This document shows, piece by piece, positions 7,016 to 15,163 of a stretch of 19,336 nt of DNA; positions within the stretch are counted from its first letter, which is position 1, and every line of letters starts with the position of its first letter. Source of the stretch: an uncultured Anaerolineales bacterium (GTDB taxonomy: Bacteria; Chloroflexota; Anaerolineae; Anaerolineales; Villigracilaceae); contig CALFXA010000144.1 in NCBI GenBank assembly GCA_937928015.1, positions 1-19,336 on the forward strand, read 5' to 3'. The translations under genes were made by a program, and so were the position numbers. The notes beneath the pieces were generated by a model, which saw only the letters and a list, made by a program, of their open reading frames with translations, was not told where the DNA came from and did not search any database.

Positions 7016-10000
7016 ATGAAGTTCCTTGCCAATCTGTTGGTCGCCATCAGCCTGCTGTTAGGCCAGTTCAACACGCCATCTCTTTCTCCCGCCGTCCCGG
7101 TGGTGAGAACCCCCACTCCAACCCAAACCGCCACCGCCACGATGACTCCCACCGTGGAAGCGACCGCAATCGATCCCGCCATTCCTACGGATACCATAAC
7201 ACCAACAGGGACCTCTGTGCCCTTTACAACCGACACAGTTACCCCTGCGCCGACTGATACTGGCACGGAGAGCACCCCGACTCCCACTGAAACGCTCCCG
7301 CCCGCCGAACCCCAGATTGCCCTGGTCTTATCGTCCACACCCAGTTTTGTGACCCCAGGCGGGCATATCAATATCGACTGGGCCATCGAGGGGATTCTGC
7401 CTGAAGAACATGAATTATTCCTGACCGTCATCCTGCCTCAAGGTTTTACTCCCACCGACAAGGATGCGGTCTACGATGAGACCTCCCAGACCTTGTCGAT
7501 TCCGGTGGCCAAGGAGAAGGGACAATTCGGCCTGGAGGCCGAGCAACCTGCAGAAGATGCGGTTTTGATCGTCTCTTTAATCGAAAAGGAAAGCGTGCTG
7601 GCCGGGACCTCCTTGGTGTTGGCCACCAAGGACCAATTTGCTCTCACCTCAAAGGGCGGAACCATCCAGACCGAAGACGGTCGGATCAAGCTCAATATTC
7701 CAGCGGATACGTTTTCCGAAGATGCAATCATCCAGATCGGCGAGCCGAGTGGGGACGAAATTCCCGCCTATTCCCTCAGCGGACGCCCCTTTTCCATCAA
7801 GGCCCAGAGCAAAGCTGCTCGATCAAGTTTGCACCAATTCAATACCAAGATCGAGATCGAAGCAAGTTATGCCGACTTGAACATACCCGCGGAGCAGACC
7901 AGCGATTTATATATTTATTGGCATAACCCTGATACTGGTGATTGGGAAGCACTCTCTTCGTATGTCGACTCGGAAGCAAAAAAAATCTATTCCATTACAG
8001 ATCACTTTTCTGTGTTTGATATTGGAATTAACGACTGGCAGGCCACGCATCTACCAACCGTGGATGCTTTTCAAGTATCACAATTTACGGGAGCGGGTTC
8101 TATATCTCTGCCCCTTGACCTGCCTGCGGGCCCTGGCGGCTTAAAACCCAGCCTGACGCTCAGCTACAACAGCCAGGTCATCGATCAGGCACGAATCGAC
8201 ACTCAGGCATCCTGGGTAGGTATGGGGTGGTCTTTGGATGCCCCCGCTATTGAAAGAGACACTCACGGCACTACTTCAGATACGGGCGATGATACCTTCA
8301 TGCTATCTGTGGCCGGCATCAGCACTCGCCTGGTTGACATGGGCTATGGCGGGTATCAAGCCCAAGATAAAAATTTCTGGCGAATTCAACGCGATGGCAA
8401 TGCGGACACCTGGACCGTATGGGATACATCGGGAAACATATACTACTTTGGAGATATCGCCGAGGAAACAGTCGGCGCCACATCCCATATCTTATACAGG
8501 ACAGATGACGGGCATGAATTAATTCGCCAAACCAACCGTTGGTCCCTGCGAAGACAGCAAAATATTTTTGAAAAATCCATACTTTACACGTACACCAAAG
8601 AAGCAAAAAATCTATCGGTCGTTAATGTTAATGGAGCTACCGTTACGGACTCAGCAGATACAACGACATATCCAGAGTACATTTATTATCCCAACGGTCA
8701 CTATCGCATTTGGTTCGAGACCGAGGCCAGATGGGATTACTATGAAGGTTGGAAAACGGATCAAGCATATCATAACTTCCAGCAAAAACGACTAAAATCT
8801 TTGCACGTCCAAAATTATGTAAATGGCGCTTGGGCAACTGTCACCCGCTACGACTTTGGGTATGCCCTTGATACCAATCCCGACCATGTTTTCCCTGGGG
8901 TCTCTGCCCAGCATCCGAATAATCCCACTGGCAAGGTCACGACCCTAAAATCTTTCAGACAAGTAGATTCTACTGGGTCGGTAGGGTTGCCGCCCTATAC
9001 ATTTGAATACGCTGATAAATTACATTTGACAAAAGCATACAATGGATATGGTGGGAGTGTTTCATTCGACTACGACTCTGATCCTAATCAGGTCTTATAC
9101 GAACCCTGGTACTATGATACGAATGCCCGTGAGACTTATACGGCTGAGTTCAAATTTGGCCCAAGCGGAGAGATGGGTTTATGCCTTAAAGTCCCTGGGA
9201 ATCAGAGTGGCTGGACTGCGCTAAGCGGAACTGTAAGTTGCACTACTGGTGGCTACTTATCTGTACAGGGGACAGGCTATAACCCAACCACCTTTGTCTC
9301 TATCAGGCCTGGAGGGTATTACAAATTGACCATGACTGCTGGCGGCAATTCTCCCTCGGTAGGGCTATACAATGGCAGCACGGTTACCTCAGGATATGGA
9401 ACTAGTGCCTTCGTGCTGCTTCCCGCCACAGCATCCGTAGCTGCACCCGTCATCCAATCTGCGGCTGGCGGAACAGTCTACATCAGCGATTACAAGATGC
9501 AGCTCTTGCCAACCTTCTATCGTGTACATAGGAAGACCATTTTCGATGGCACAAATAGTTATACCTATTCTTACTCATATTCTGGTGCCGCGGTCAACGA
9601 TACTGTCCATTCCCTGATGGCGCAAGCTTGCTATCCCAATCAGGTGGATTGCAATGAATACAACGAGGAACTGTCCGAGTTTCGCGGGCACGCCCAGGTA
9701 ACCGAGACCAGCCCGAACGGGCGCAAGGTGGTTACGAAGTATTTCCAAGACGATGCCAAAAAGGGTCGTCCAGAGGCCGTCGAAAACTTGAACTCAGCCG
9801 GCGACCTGTTGAGTTCAACCCTATATGAATATGGGGTTACCTCGGCCGATGTAGGTTTTTGGTCCTATTACCATATCACGGGAATGAAACAGTATTGGGT
9901 TTTCACGGGAACGCAAGAAAATCGCACCTACGGATACAACAATACAGGGAGCCTATATTCAGCCACCAAGTCCTTCTTTACTTATGACACTAATTATGGC

Positions 10001-13000
10001 AACCAGATCTCTGTGGTCGAGAAATCCTGGAACGGAGGTGATTGGGATCTCTTCCGTACGACCAACACCGCCTACTCTCAGAAAGATTCCTCTGATCGTT
10101 ATCTGGTTTCTCTGCCTGGCACTCAAAATGTGTTGGACAAGGATGGGAACCTGGCCGCACAGACCTTGTATGTGTACGACAACAAGACGACCCTGAACAG
10201 TGCCCCAGATGATGGGAAATTAACCGCCATCCTGAAATGGGTCAATGGAAGCGATTACAGTTCGACATCTTTTGGCTACGATTCCTGGGGCAACCAGACC
10301 AGCGTGACCACCTACAGCGGATATGGCACCCCCTGGCAAGCAGTAGGCGCACACACAACTTATACCTGCTATGGCAGCGGCGAGCCTGTTGGAGAAAACG
10401 CCTGCGCAGACGACGGGTATCGTACATATCCAATCTGGATCAAAAATTCACTTGGGCAAACCACCACAATAAGCTATGATTATGCCCAGGGCCTACCCTT
10501 GAGCGAAACGGATTCAAATAGAGCCGAGACGCGTGCCGCATACGATGCGTTTGGCAGAATCACCAACCTGTTTCGTCCTGATCCTATTTCAGGTAGCGCC
10601 GAGTCCAGCCCCTCTTTGAGCATGGTTTACTCTGATGTGACCTCTGTCGCCAATATGAATCCTGTTCAATTGGTGACCACCATCACCCAGCACGTAAGTT
10701 CATCTCCGTCCGACACGTATTTCAGCATTTCCCGTACCTATGATGGCATGGGACGCCCAATCTCGTCCGTAAGCTACGCAGGGACATATCAGGCATACCC
10801 AAGCACCTTGCCAGGCGCAGTCCTGACAAAGACCGAATACCCGCTCATCAATGAGACCCGCCAAAGTGTTCCCTATTTCTATGGGGAAGACCCCCAATAC
10901 ACGGATACAATCAGCTATCCCGACGGCCGTACCGTCAAGGTATTTGCAACAGACAACACAACCACCACCACGATTACAGATGGTCTGAAGACTACCGTGA
11001 CCGACCCGCGCGGCAACATCACTACCAGCGTCAAGGATGTTTGGGGACGCGTGACGTCTGTGACGCCACCGGCTAACACTGGACCGGGAGTCTCCTATAC
11101 ATACGACATGTTGGGCAATCTATTGACCGCCACGCGTGGTGGGGCGACCACAGCCATGAAGTATGACCAGCTTGGTCATAAAACAGGCATGGATGATCCA
11201 GACATGGGTACGGTGGGTTCACTAAGCGACGATTCTTGGGGGTGGACCTATACATATGATGCGCTTGGGAATATGACTTCTCAAACCGATGCCAGAGGGC
11301 AGACAACCTGTCTGTATTACGACTCTTTGAACCGCCTGCGTTTCAAGAATTATCAAAGTAATTCCACTTGTCCGGTCACCCCAAGCAGCGGGGGCAGCGC
11401 AGTGGAATACACCTACGATAGTATAGCAAATGGGAATTACGGTAAGGGCCGCCGCACCGGCATGATCGATCCCAGCGGTTCGACCACCTGGAAGTATGAT
11501 ATTCGCGGCCGTTTGCTCTCTGAAAATAAGATCATTTCGGACAAGACGTTCCTCACTTCCTGGATGTACAACCTTGCCGACCAGCCCGTTAGTATGACTT
11601 ATCCCGGAGGGGACAGCGGCCAGCCAGGGGAAGTGGTGACTTTTGGATATGATAGTCGAATGCTGATTTCAAGCCTGACAGGTGAGAGTCAGACCGCGTA
11701 CGTTACGAATACCGTATATGATCCCTCGGGACGGATCACCACGCGCGCCTACGGAAACAACACACAGACCGAATATGACTATTATGCATGGGCGCAGCAA
11801 GGCGGTCGTTTGGCACAGATCGTTTCCAAGCGCAGTCTCAATCACACCTTCCAGAAGCTGTCTTATGTCTACGACGCCTCTGGCAATGTAACTTCCATCA
11901 CGGACGCCATGGCGGGGTCCCAGATCCAGAATTTCACATACGACAACCTAGATCGGCTTCTTTCCGCGAATGCCGTTGGCGGGGAGGCCGCCAGTCAATA
12001 TAGTGAATCGTACACCTACGATTCGGCCACTGGAAATCTGGATACCAAGACCAAGGGCCAGACAGTATATCAATATAGTTATGATCCCCTGCACGTCCAT
12101 GCTGTTTCATTGTTCAGCGGCGGGAATGTCTCGAATTCCTATTCCTACGATGACAATGGCAACATGACGGCCCGCACTCTTAACAATATTACAGCCAACC
12201 TTTCCTATAATGCAGAAGGGCGTCTGACTTCCGTCGGCGGACAAGTTCCGACTGGCACTGGGACTACTGTCTATCCCACTCCTACCCCCGCCGTTCTGGC
12301 ACAGACACCTACTCCCACGCGCACCGCAACCGCTACTGCCACCCCCACGGCAACCGCCACCCCCTTGCCCATCTTCTCGGATGTGCCTTATGGCAATGCT
12401 TACAAGACCTACATCGAAGGGATTTATAACGCCGGCATCACGGGCGGATGCGCTTCCAATCCTTTACGCTATTGCCCATCCAACAATATCAACCGCGCCG
12501 AAATTGCGGTGATGCTCCTGCGGGCTGAGCACGGAGCCAGCTATACGCCGCCTGCGGTGGGATCATCCACTGGCTTCGCCGACGTCCCCGTCACCCACTG
12601 GGCGGCAGCCTGGATCAAGCAATTTGCCGCCGAGGGGATCTCGTCTGGTTGTGGAGGCGGAAATTTCTGCCCGGATTCCGTTGTGACCCGCGACGCGGCA
12701 GCCGTCCTGATCCTGCGCGCCAAGAACGGCAACACCTTCACCGCGCCCACTTACACCACCTATAGCTACAATGACATTTCCACGTCTTCGCTCAAGAACT
12801 GGATCCAGCACCTGGCCAGCAGTGGCGTGATCGACAATTGCTCGGCGGGCAACTATTGTCCCACCGCCGCGCTCACCCGCGAACGGGCCGCTTATTTCAT
12901 CGCGCGCGTCTTCCTGTCCATGGCCTATCAAGCGGACCCGACCCAGGTGGTCGCGGCTGCCACCCCGCCCCTGCCTGCCTCCATCCAAGGAGCGAACAAG

Positions 13001-14278
13001 GTGATGGCTGTGCCTGTTCACCAACAACAGGTACAGGACGTGAGTGCGACCTTCCTGTATGACGGGGATGGCAAACGCGTGGCTGCCACGATCAATGGCG
13101 TGACCACCTACTTCGTGGGCAATTACTACGAGAAGGTGGTGACCCCCACCAACACTATGATCAACAAATATTACTACGCTGGCACGCAGCGCGTGGCCAT
13201 GCGCAAAGGCGGGATCCTGTTCTACCTGCTGGGTGATCACCTCGGTTCCACTTCGCTGACCCTGGACGCCTCAGGCAATGTGGTCTCGGAAATGCGATAC
13301 ACGGCCTGGGGAGAGGTGCGCTACCAGGCTGGCCCCACTACCACGGACTACACCTATACAGGACAGTATAGCTACATGGACGACCCCACCACCAGCGGTA
13401 CCAACGAGGGCTTCGGCCTGATGTTCTATAACGCCCGCTGGTATGACCCTTCGCTGGGTAGATTCACCCAGGCAGATACGATTGTTCCTAGCAATGTACA
13501 GGGGTATGACAGATATGTGTATGTAAGGAATAATCCACTCAAAAGCATAGATCCTTCTGGTCATATTGAAACGGCTCCGTGTAGCGAATTAGCTGGCGGC
13601 TGTAATGTGACTGATAGAGTAAGAGATGTTGACCAGGGCAAGGCGCAATATTTCCGTATGAGAACAGCAGCACTAATGTGCCAAGCGGGCAATTCCAGTA
13701 GCTGTTCACTAATGGCAAAATATCAATCAACATTGAGCGGTGATTTTCTTGACTTTGGTCAATTAACTGAAGAAAATTATGATGGCACAGTAACATACAA
13801 AGCGTGGAATGGAGATATTCCTTCTATAATAGATTTTCTTCTTCCAACAACTTATGGAGCGAGAGGACAATTGGAAGGTACCTTTAAAATTGGCGAGTGG
13901 AACCCATCTGTCTCCGTAGGTGTAAACATTGTATACAATCGTGTCGCTGGTGAATGGGACTCTAATTTTGATTTTACACTCGAGCCATTTACTGCTGGGG
14001 GAGGCGCGGGTGCTTCGCTTACTATTGGGCCACTACTTGGGTGGTTTTCCTCTACGACTAAAGACGTTACATCTGGAGATTCTACAGTTACAAGTGCAAC
14101 AGGGGCAGTTGTAGGAGCTGTTTCGGTATCAGTTTCCGCTCCACTAAACGCTGATGATACAAAACTCCATGTTGATCCTGTATATGGAACATCACCACTT
14201 ACATATTACCTTGGAATCGGGTTTGGAGGACTATATGGAGGAGGGGGTAGTGGTCTAACCACAACACTATATCCATAA
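7016..14278 (+). CDS. giant secreted SpvB/RHS-repeat protein with internal SLH-like anchor and variable C-terminal domain
   Basis: A 2420-residue protein built like a polymorphic or Tc-type toxin. Order seen: signal peptide (1-~26); Thr/Pro linker (~31-97); Ig-like region (~98-210); ZU5-like domain with GGTIQTEDGRIKLNIPADTF (~211-340); SpvB-like N-terminal domain with SISLPLDLPAGPGGLKPSLT and GMGWSLDAP (from ~350); long RHS/YD array (YDALGNMTS, YDIRGRLLS, YDPSGRITT, YDASGNVTS) to ~1745; a TATATPTATAT linker and three SLH-like repeats (~1754-1977); one more RHS unit (FLYDGDGKRVAATI, ~2009); RHS core (GDHLGSTSLTLDASG ~2073, RNNPLKSIDPSGH ending ~2183); and a C-terminal domain of ~237 residues. 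The RHS core is the usual self-cleavage site before the toxic tip. The tip is unrecognised: four Cys near its start, beta- and Gly-rich at the end. Its DNA is AT-richer than the preceding RHS core. AAAGGGG precedes the ATG. No immunity gene is recognisable downstream. Confidence 0.88.
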   Translation: MKFLANLLVAISLLLGQFNTPSLSPAVPVVRTPTPTQTATATMTPTVEATAIDPAIPTDTITPTGTSVPFTTDTVTPAPTDTGTESTPTPTETLPPAEPQIALVLSSTPSFVTPGGHINIDWAIEGILPEEHELFLTVILPQGFTPTDKDAVYDETSQTLSIPVAKEKGQFGLEAEQPAEDAVLIVSLIEKESVLAGTSLVLATKDQFALTSKGGTIQTEDGRIKLNIPADTFSEDAIIQIGEPSGDEIPAYSLSGRPFSIKAQSKAARSSLHQFNTKIEIEASYADLNIPAEQTSDLYIYWHNPDTGDWEALSSYVDSEAKKIYSITDHFSVFDIGINDWQATHLPTVDAFQVSQFTGAGSISLPLDLPAGPGGLKPSLTLSYNSQVIDQARIDTQASWVGMGWSLDAPAIERDTHGTTSDTGDDTFMLSVAGISTRLVDMGYGGYQAQDKNFWRIQRDGNADTWTVWDTSGNIYYFGDIAEETVGATSHILYRTDDGHELIRQTNRWSLRRQQNIFEKSILYTYTKEAKNLSVVNVNGATVTDSADTTTYPEYIYYPNGHYRIWFETEARWDYYEGWKTDQAYHNFQQKRLKSLHVQNYVNGAWATVTRYDFGYALDTNPDHVFPGVSAQHPNNPTGKVTTLKSFRQVDSTGSVGLPPYTFEYADKLHLTKAYNGYGGSVSFDYDSDPNQVLYEPWYYDTNARETYTAEFKFGPSGEMGLCLKVPGNQSGWTALSGTVSCTTGGYLSVQGTGYNPTTFVSIRPGGYYKLTMTAGGNSPSVGLYNGSTVTSGYGTSAFVLLPATASVAAPVIQSAAGGTVYISDYKMQLLPTFYRVHRKTIFDGTNSYTYSYSYSGAAVNDTVHSLMAQACYPNQVDCNEYNEELSEFRGHAQVTETSPNGRKVVTKYFQDDAKKGRPEAVENLNSAGDLLSSTLYEYGVTSADVGFWSYYHITGMKQYWVFTGTQENRTYGYNNTGSLYSATKSFFTYDTNYGNQISVVEKSWNGGDWDLFRTTNTAYSQKDSSDRYLVSLPGTQNVLDKDGNLAAQTLYVYDNKTTLNSAPDDGKLTAILKWVNGSDYSSTSFGYDSWGNQTSVTTYSGYGTPWQAVGAHTTYTCYGSGEPVGENACADDGYRTYPIWIKNSLGQTTTISYDYAQGLPLSETDSNRAETRAAYDAFGRITNLFRPDPISGSAESSPSLSMVYSDVTSVANMNPVQLVTTITQHVSSSPSDTYFSISRTYDGMGRPISSVSYAGTYQAYPSTLPGAVLTKTEYPLINETRQSVPYFYGEDPQYTDTISYPDGRTVKVFATDNTTTTTITDGLKTTVTDPRGNITTSVKDVWGRVTSVTPPANTGPGVSYTYDMLGNLLTATRGGATTAMKYDQLGHKTGMDDPDMGTVGSLSDDSWGWTYTYDALGNMTSQTDARGQTTCLYYDSLNRLRFKNYQSNSTCPVTPSSGGSAVEYTYDSIANGNYGKGRRTGMIDPSGSTTWKYDIRGRLLSENKIISDKTFLTSWMYNLADQPVSMTYPGGDSGQPGEVVTFGYDSRMLISSLTGESQTAYVTNTVYDPSGRITTRAYGNNTQTEYDYYAWAQQGGRLAQIVSKRSLNHTFQKLSYVYDASGNVTSITDAMAGSQIQNFTYDNLDRLLSANAVGGEAASQYSESYTYDSATGNLDTKTKGQTVYQYSYDPLHVHAVSLFSGGNVSNSYSYDDNGNMTARTLNNITANLSYNAEGRLTSVGGQVPTGTGTTVYPTPTPAVLAQTPTPTRTATATATPTATATPLPIFSDVPYGNAYKTYIEGIYNAGITGGCASNPLRYCPSNNINRAEIAVMLLRAEHGASYTPPAVGSSTGFADVPVTHWAAAWIKQFAAEGISSGCGGGNFCPDSVVTRDAAAVLILRAKNGNTFTAPTYTTYSYNDISTSSLKNWIQHLASSGVIDNCSAGNYCPTAALTRERAAYFIARVFLSMAYQADPTQVVAAATPPLPASIQGANKVMAVPVHQQQVQDVSATFLYDGDGKRVAATINGVTTYFVGNYYEKVVTPTNTMINKYYYAGTQRVAMRKGGILFYLLGDHLGSTSLTLDASGNVVSEMRYTAWGEVRYQAGPTTTDYTYTGQYSYMDDPTTSGTNEGFGLMFYNARWYDPSLGRFTQADTIVPSNVQGYDRYVYVRNNPLKSIDPSGHIETAPCSELAGGCNVTDRVRDVDQGKAQYFRMRTAALMCQAGNSSSCSLMAKYQSTLSGDFLDFGQLTEENYDGTVTYKAWNGDIPSIIDFLLPTTYGARGQLEGTFKIGEWNPSVSVGVNIVYNRVAGEWDSNFDFTLEPFTAGGGAGASLTIGPLLGWFSSTTKDVTSGDSTVTSATGAVVGAVSVSVSAPLNADDTKLHVDPVYGTSPLTYYLGIGFGGLYGGGGSGLTTTLYP
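12276..12947 (+). other. SLH-like triplet inserted within the RHS repeat region (sub-feature)
   Basis: This stretch of the RHS gene encodes a low-complexity TPTPT/TATAT linker followed by three SLH-like repeats (IFSDVPYGNAYKTYIEG, FADVPVTHWAAAWIKQ, YNDISTSSLKNWIQ). Each has a Cys pair (C-x7-C, C-x5-C, C-x5-C). RHS strands run directly up to it (YNAEGRLTSVGGQ) and resume after it at about 13040 (ATFLYDGDGKRV). SLH units normally sit at protein ends. Confidence 0.85.
13565..14275 (+). other. variable C-terminal (effector-like) domain of the RHS protein (sub-feature)
   Basis: It follows the RHS core end DPSGH. The DNA becomes noticeably AT-richer from about 13480, still inside the conserved core, which is typical where RHS tips have been exchanged. 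The ~237-residue domain begins with a Cys-containing segment (APCSELAGGC, CQAGNSSSC) and ends in Gly/Ser-rich beta-type sequence (GGGAGASLTIGPLLGW, YLGIGFGGLYGGGGSG). I recognise no nuclease, deaminase or ADP-ribosyltransferase motif. Confidence 0.6.
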
Positions 14279-14305
14279 AAATATGCATTTACTTGTATGT
14301 AAATC

Positions 14306-14339
14306 AAAAAGAGACCTTGGGTTTCCCAAGGTCTCTTTT
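14306..14339. terminator. bidirectional intrinsic terminator after the RHS gene
   Basis: GAGACCTTGGG (14311-14321), loop TTT, and CCCAAGGTCTC (14325-14335) form a perfect 11-bp stem, flanked by AAAAA on the left and TTTT on the right. It ends the RHS transcript and would work equally on the minus strand for the M55 remnant. The same hairpin occurs at 15503-15535. Confidence 0.9.
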
Positions 14340-14347
14340 GTCTCTAC

Positions 14348-14479
14348 TCACTCCGCCAATTTCACCACCGCGCGGAAGGTGTTGTAGGCGCTCAGCATCC
14401 CCCTGCCTGGAAGCTGACCCGCGTCCCTTCGCGGTGCAGGCCAGGCACTAGCGCGGCGTGGTCGGCCTGACTCGGCGAA
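14348..14479 (-). pseudogene. 3'-terminal remnant of an M55 (DppA-like) peptidase gene
   Basis: On the minus strand the last codons read EGTRVSFQAG and MLSAYNTFRAVVKLAE before the stop, when a one-base deletion near 14400 is corrected. The intact gene at 15544-16359 ends EGTRVSFQAE and MLSAYSTFRAAVGLAE. Homology stops near 14479, so no start, no metal ligands and no complete domain remain. The divergence is mostly transitions and many are silent, which suggests an older duplication or a relict of a second paralogue rather than a fresh copy. Confidence 0.8.
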
Positions 14480-14510
14480 AGAAAAGAACGCAAAGTTTGC
14501 CCGCGCTGGG

Positions 14511-14516
14511 TATAAT
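14511..14516 (+). promoter_or_regulatory. -10 element of the MNT/HEPN operon, probably leaderless
   Basis: TATAAT ends six bases before the ATG at 14523, so transcription would begin at or next to the start codon and give a leaderless mRNA. No ribosome site at a usable distance is present. No good -35 is seen, and a TG two bases upstream of the -10 is one base off the extended -10 pattern. Confidence 0.5.
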
Positions 14517-14522
14517 AAAGGC

Positions 14523-14816
14523 ATGACAGCACAATCGGTCATCTCCCTGCTTCGGCAACACCGCACCCAGTTGAAACGCCTGGGCGTGAAATCCCTGTCC
14601 ATTTTTGGGTCGGTGGCGCGCGGCGAGGAGCGCGAGGATAGCGATGTGGATGTCCTGGTGGAGTTCGACGGTCCCGTCACCTTCGATGCCTTCATGGATA
14701 CCAAATTCTATCTCGAAGACCTGCTGGGCCGCAAAGTGGACCTGGTCCTGCCGCAGGCCATCAAGCCGCGCATGAGACCCTACGTGGAAAAGGACCTGGT
14801 CCATGTCACGGGATGA
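14523..14816 (+). CDS. mntA: MNT-domain nucleotidyltransferase antitoxin (MntA-like)
   Basis: A 97-residue minimal nucleotidyltransferase of the Pol-beta superfamily, the expected length for the family. The defining GSx10DxD signature is complete: Gly29-Ser30 in [15 protein letters not shown] followed by DVDVLVEF (Asp41, Asp43), with a third acidic residue in KVDLVLP (Asp73). In characterised MntA/HepT pairs this enzyme adds AMP groups to the HEPN toxin at the tyrosine of its RX4HXY motif and so silences it. Its last 14 bases overlap the HEPN gene, which indicates translational coupling. The start is set by the family length and by the promoter lying immediately upstream. The pair sits between two direct repeats (14297-14479 and 15493-15681), which points to acquisition as an island. 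Confidence 0.9.
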   Translation: MTAQSVISLLRQHRTQLKRLGVKSLSIFGSVARGEEREDSDVDVLVEFDGPVTFDAFMDTKFYLEDLLGRKVDLVLPQAIKPRMRPYVEKDLVHVTG

Positions 14817-15117
14817 AACCCTATACCTGGCAGATATTGAGTCCGCCTGCGAAAAGGTGCTCAAATACACTCGTGGGATGAGCTATCAGCAGTTCACAAA
14901 AGACGACCTGCACTTCGATGCGGTCCTGCGCAATCTGGAGATCATCGGCAAAGCCGCCAAGAACATCTCTGAGGAACGGCGGGAAAAATATCCGCACGTC
15001 AAATGGCGCAAGATCGCAGGCTTCCGCGACATCGTTGCCCACAACTATTTCGGCGTGAGCGATGAGATCGTCTGGGACGTGTCCAGAACGAGATTCCAAC
15101 CTTGCTGGAAAGCGTAA
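14803..15117 (+). CDS. hepT: HEPN-domain ribonuclease toxin (HepT/DUF86-like), C-terminus frameshifted
   Basis: A 104-residue alpha-helical protein of the HepT/DUF86 family, partner of the overlapping MNT gene; characterised members cleave RNA, including tRNA. The catalytic RX4HXY motif is intact: [10 protein letters not shown] with Arg75, His80 and Tyr82, the tyrosine being the expected AMP-acceptor. Family members normally continue as DEIVWD-x-VQNEIPxLL. Here the frame changes after WDV and ends [11 protein letters not shown]. Restoring one G in GTGTCC near 15080 gives [21 protein letters not shown] with a stop at 15135-15137, about 111 residues, the usual length. So a one-base deletion (or sequence error) has replaced the last helix. 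Activity of the shifted form is uncertain, because the catalytic motif remains but the final helix contributes to dimerisation in relatives. Confidence 0.85.
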   Translation: MSRDETLYLADIESACEKVLKYTRGMSYQQFTKDDLHFDAVLRNLEIIGKAAKNISEERREKYPHVKWRKIAGFRDIVAHNYFGVSDEIVWDVSRTRFQPCWKA

Positions 15118-15163
15118 AGGTCATGTTGCTGGACTAAACCAGCGGCAGAAAGGCTTGTATCGA

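Larger units (their letters stand above)
14297..14479. repeat. left copy of ~185-bp imperfect direct repeat (terminator plus M55 3' end)
   Basis: Aligned with 15493-15681, this copy differs at about 18 positions, nearly all transitions, plus a one-base deletion near 14400 and a small gap at the distal end (roughly 90% identity). The repeat carries the terminator hairpin and the last ~43 codons of an M55 peptidase gene. The two copies bracket the MNT/HEPN pair and the small gene after it. Confidence 0.85.

Noticed and set aside
12563..13240. 225-codon minus-strand frame inside the RHS gene
   Set aside because: It lies opposite well-defined SLH and RHS motifs and has no recognisable domain.
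14448..14870. 140-codon minus-strand frame opposite the MNT gene
   Set aside because: It is opposite a complete GSx10DxD nucleotidyltransferase and runs into the M55 remnant in a different frame.
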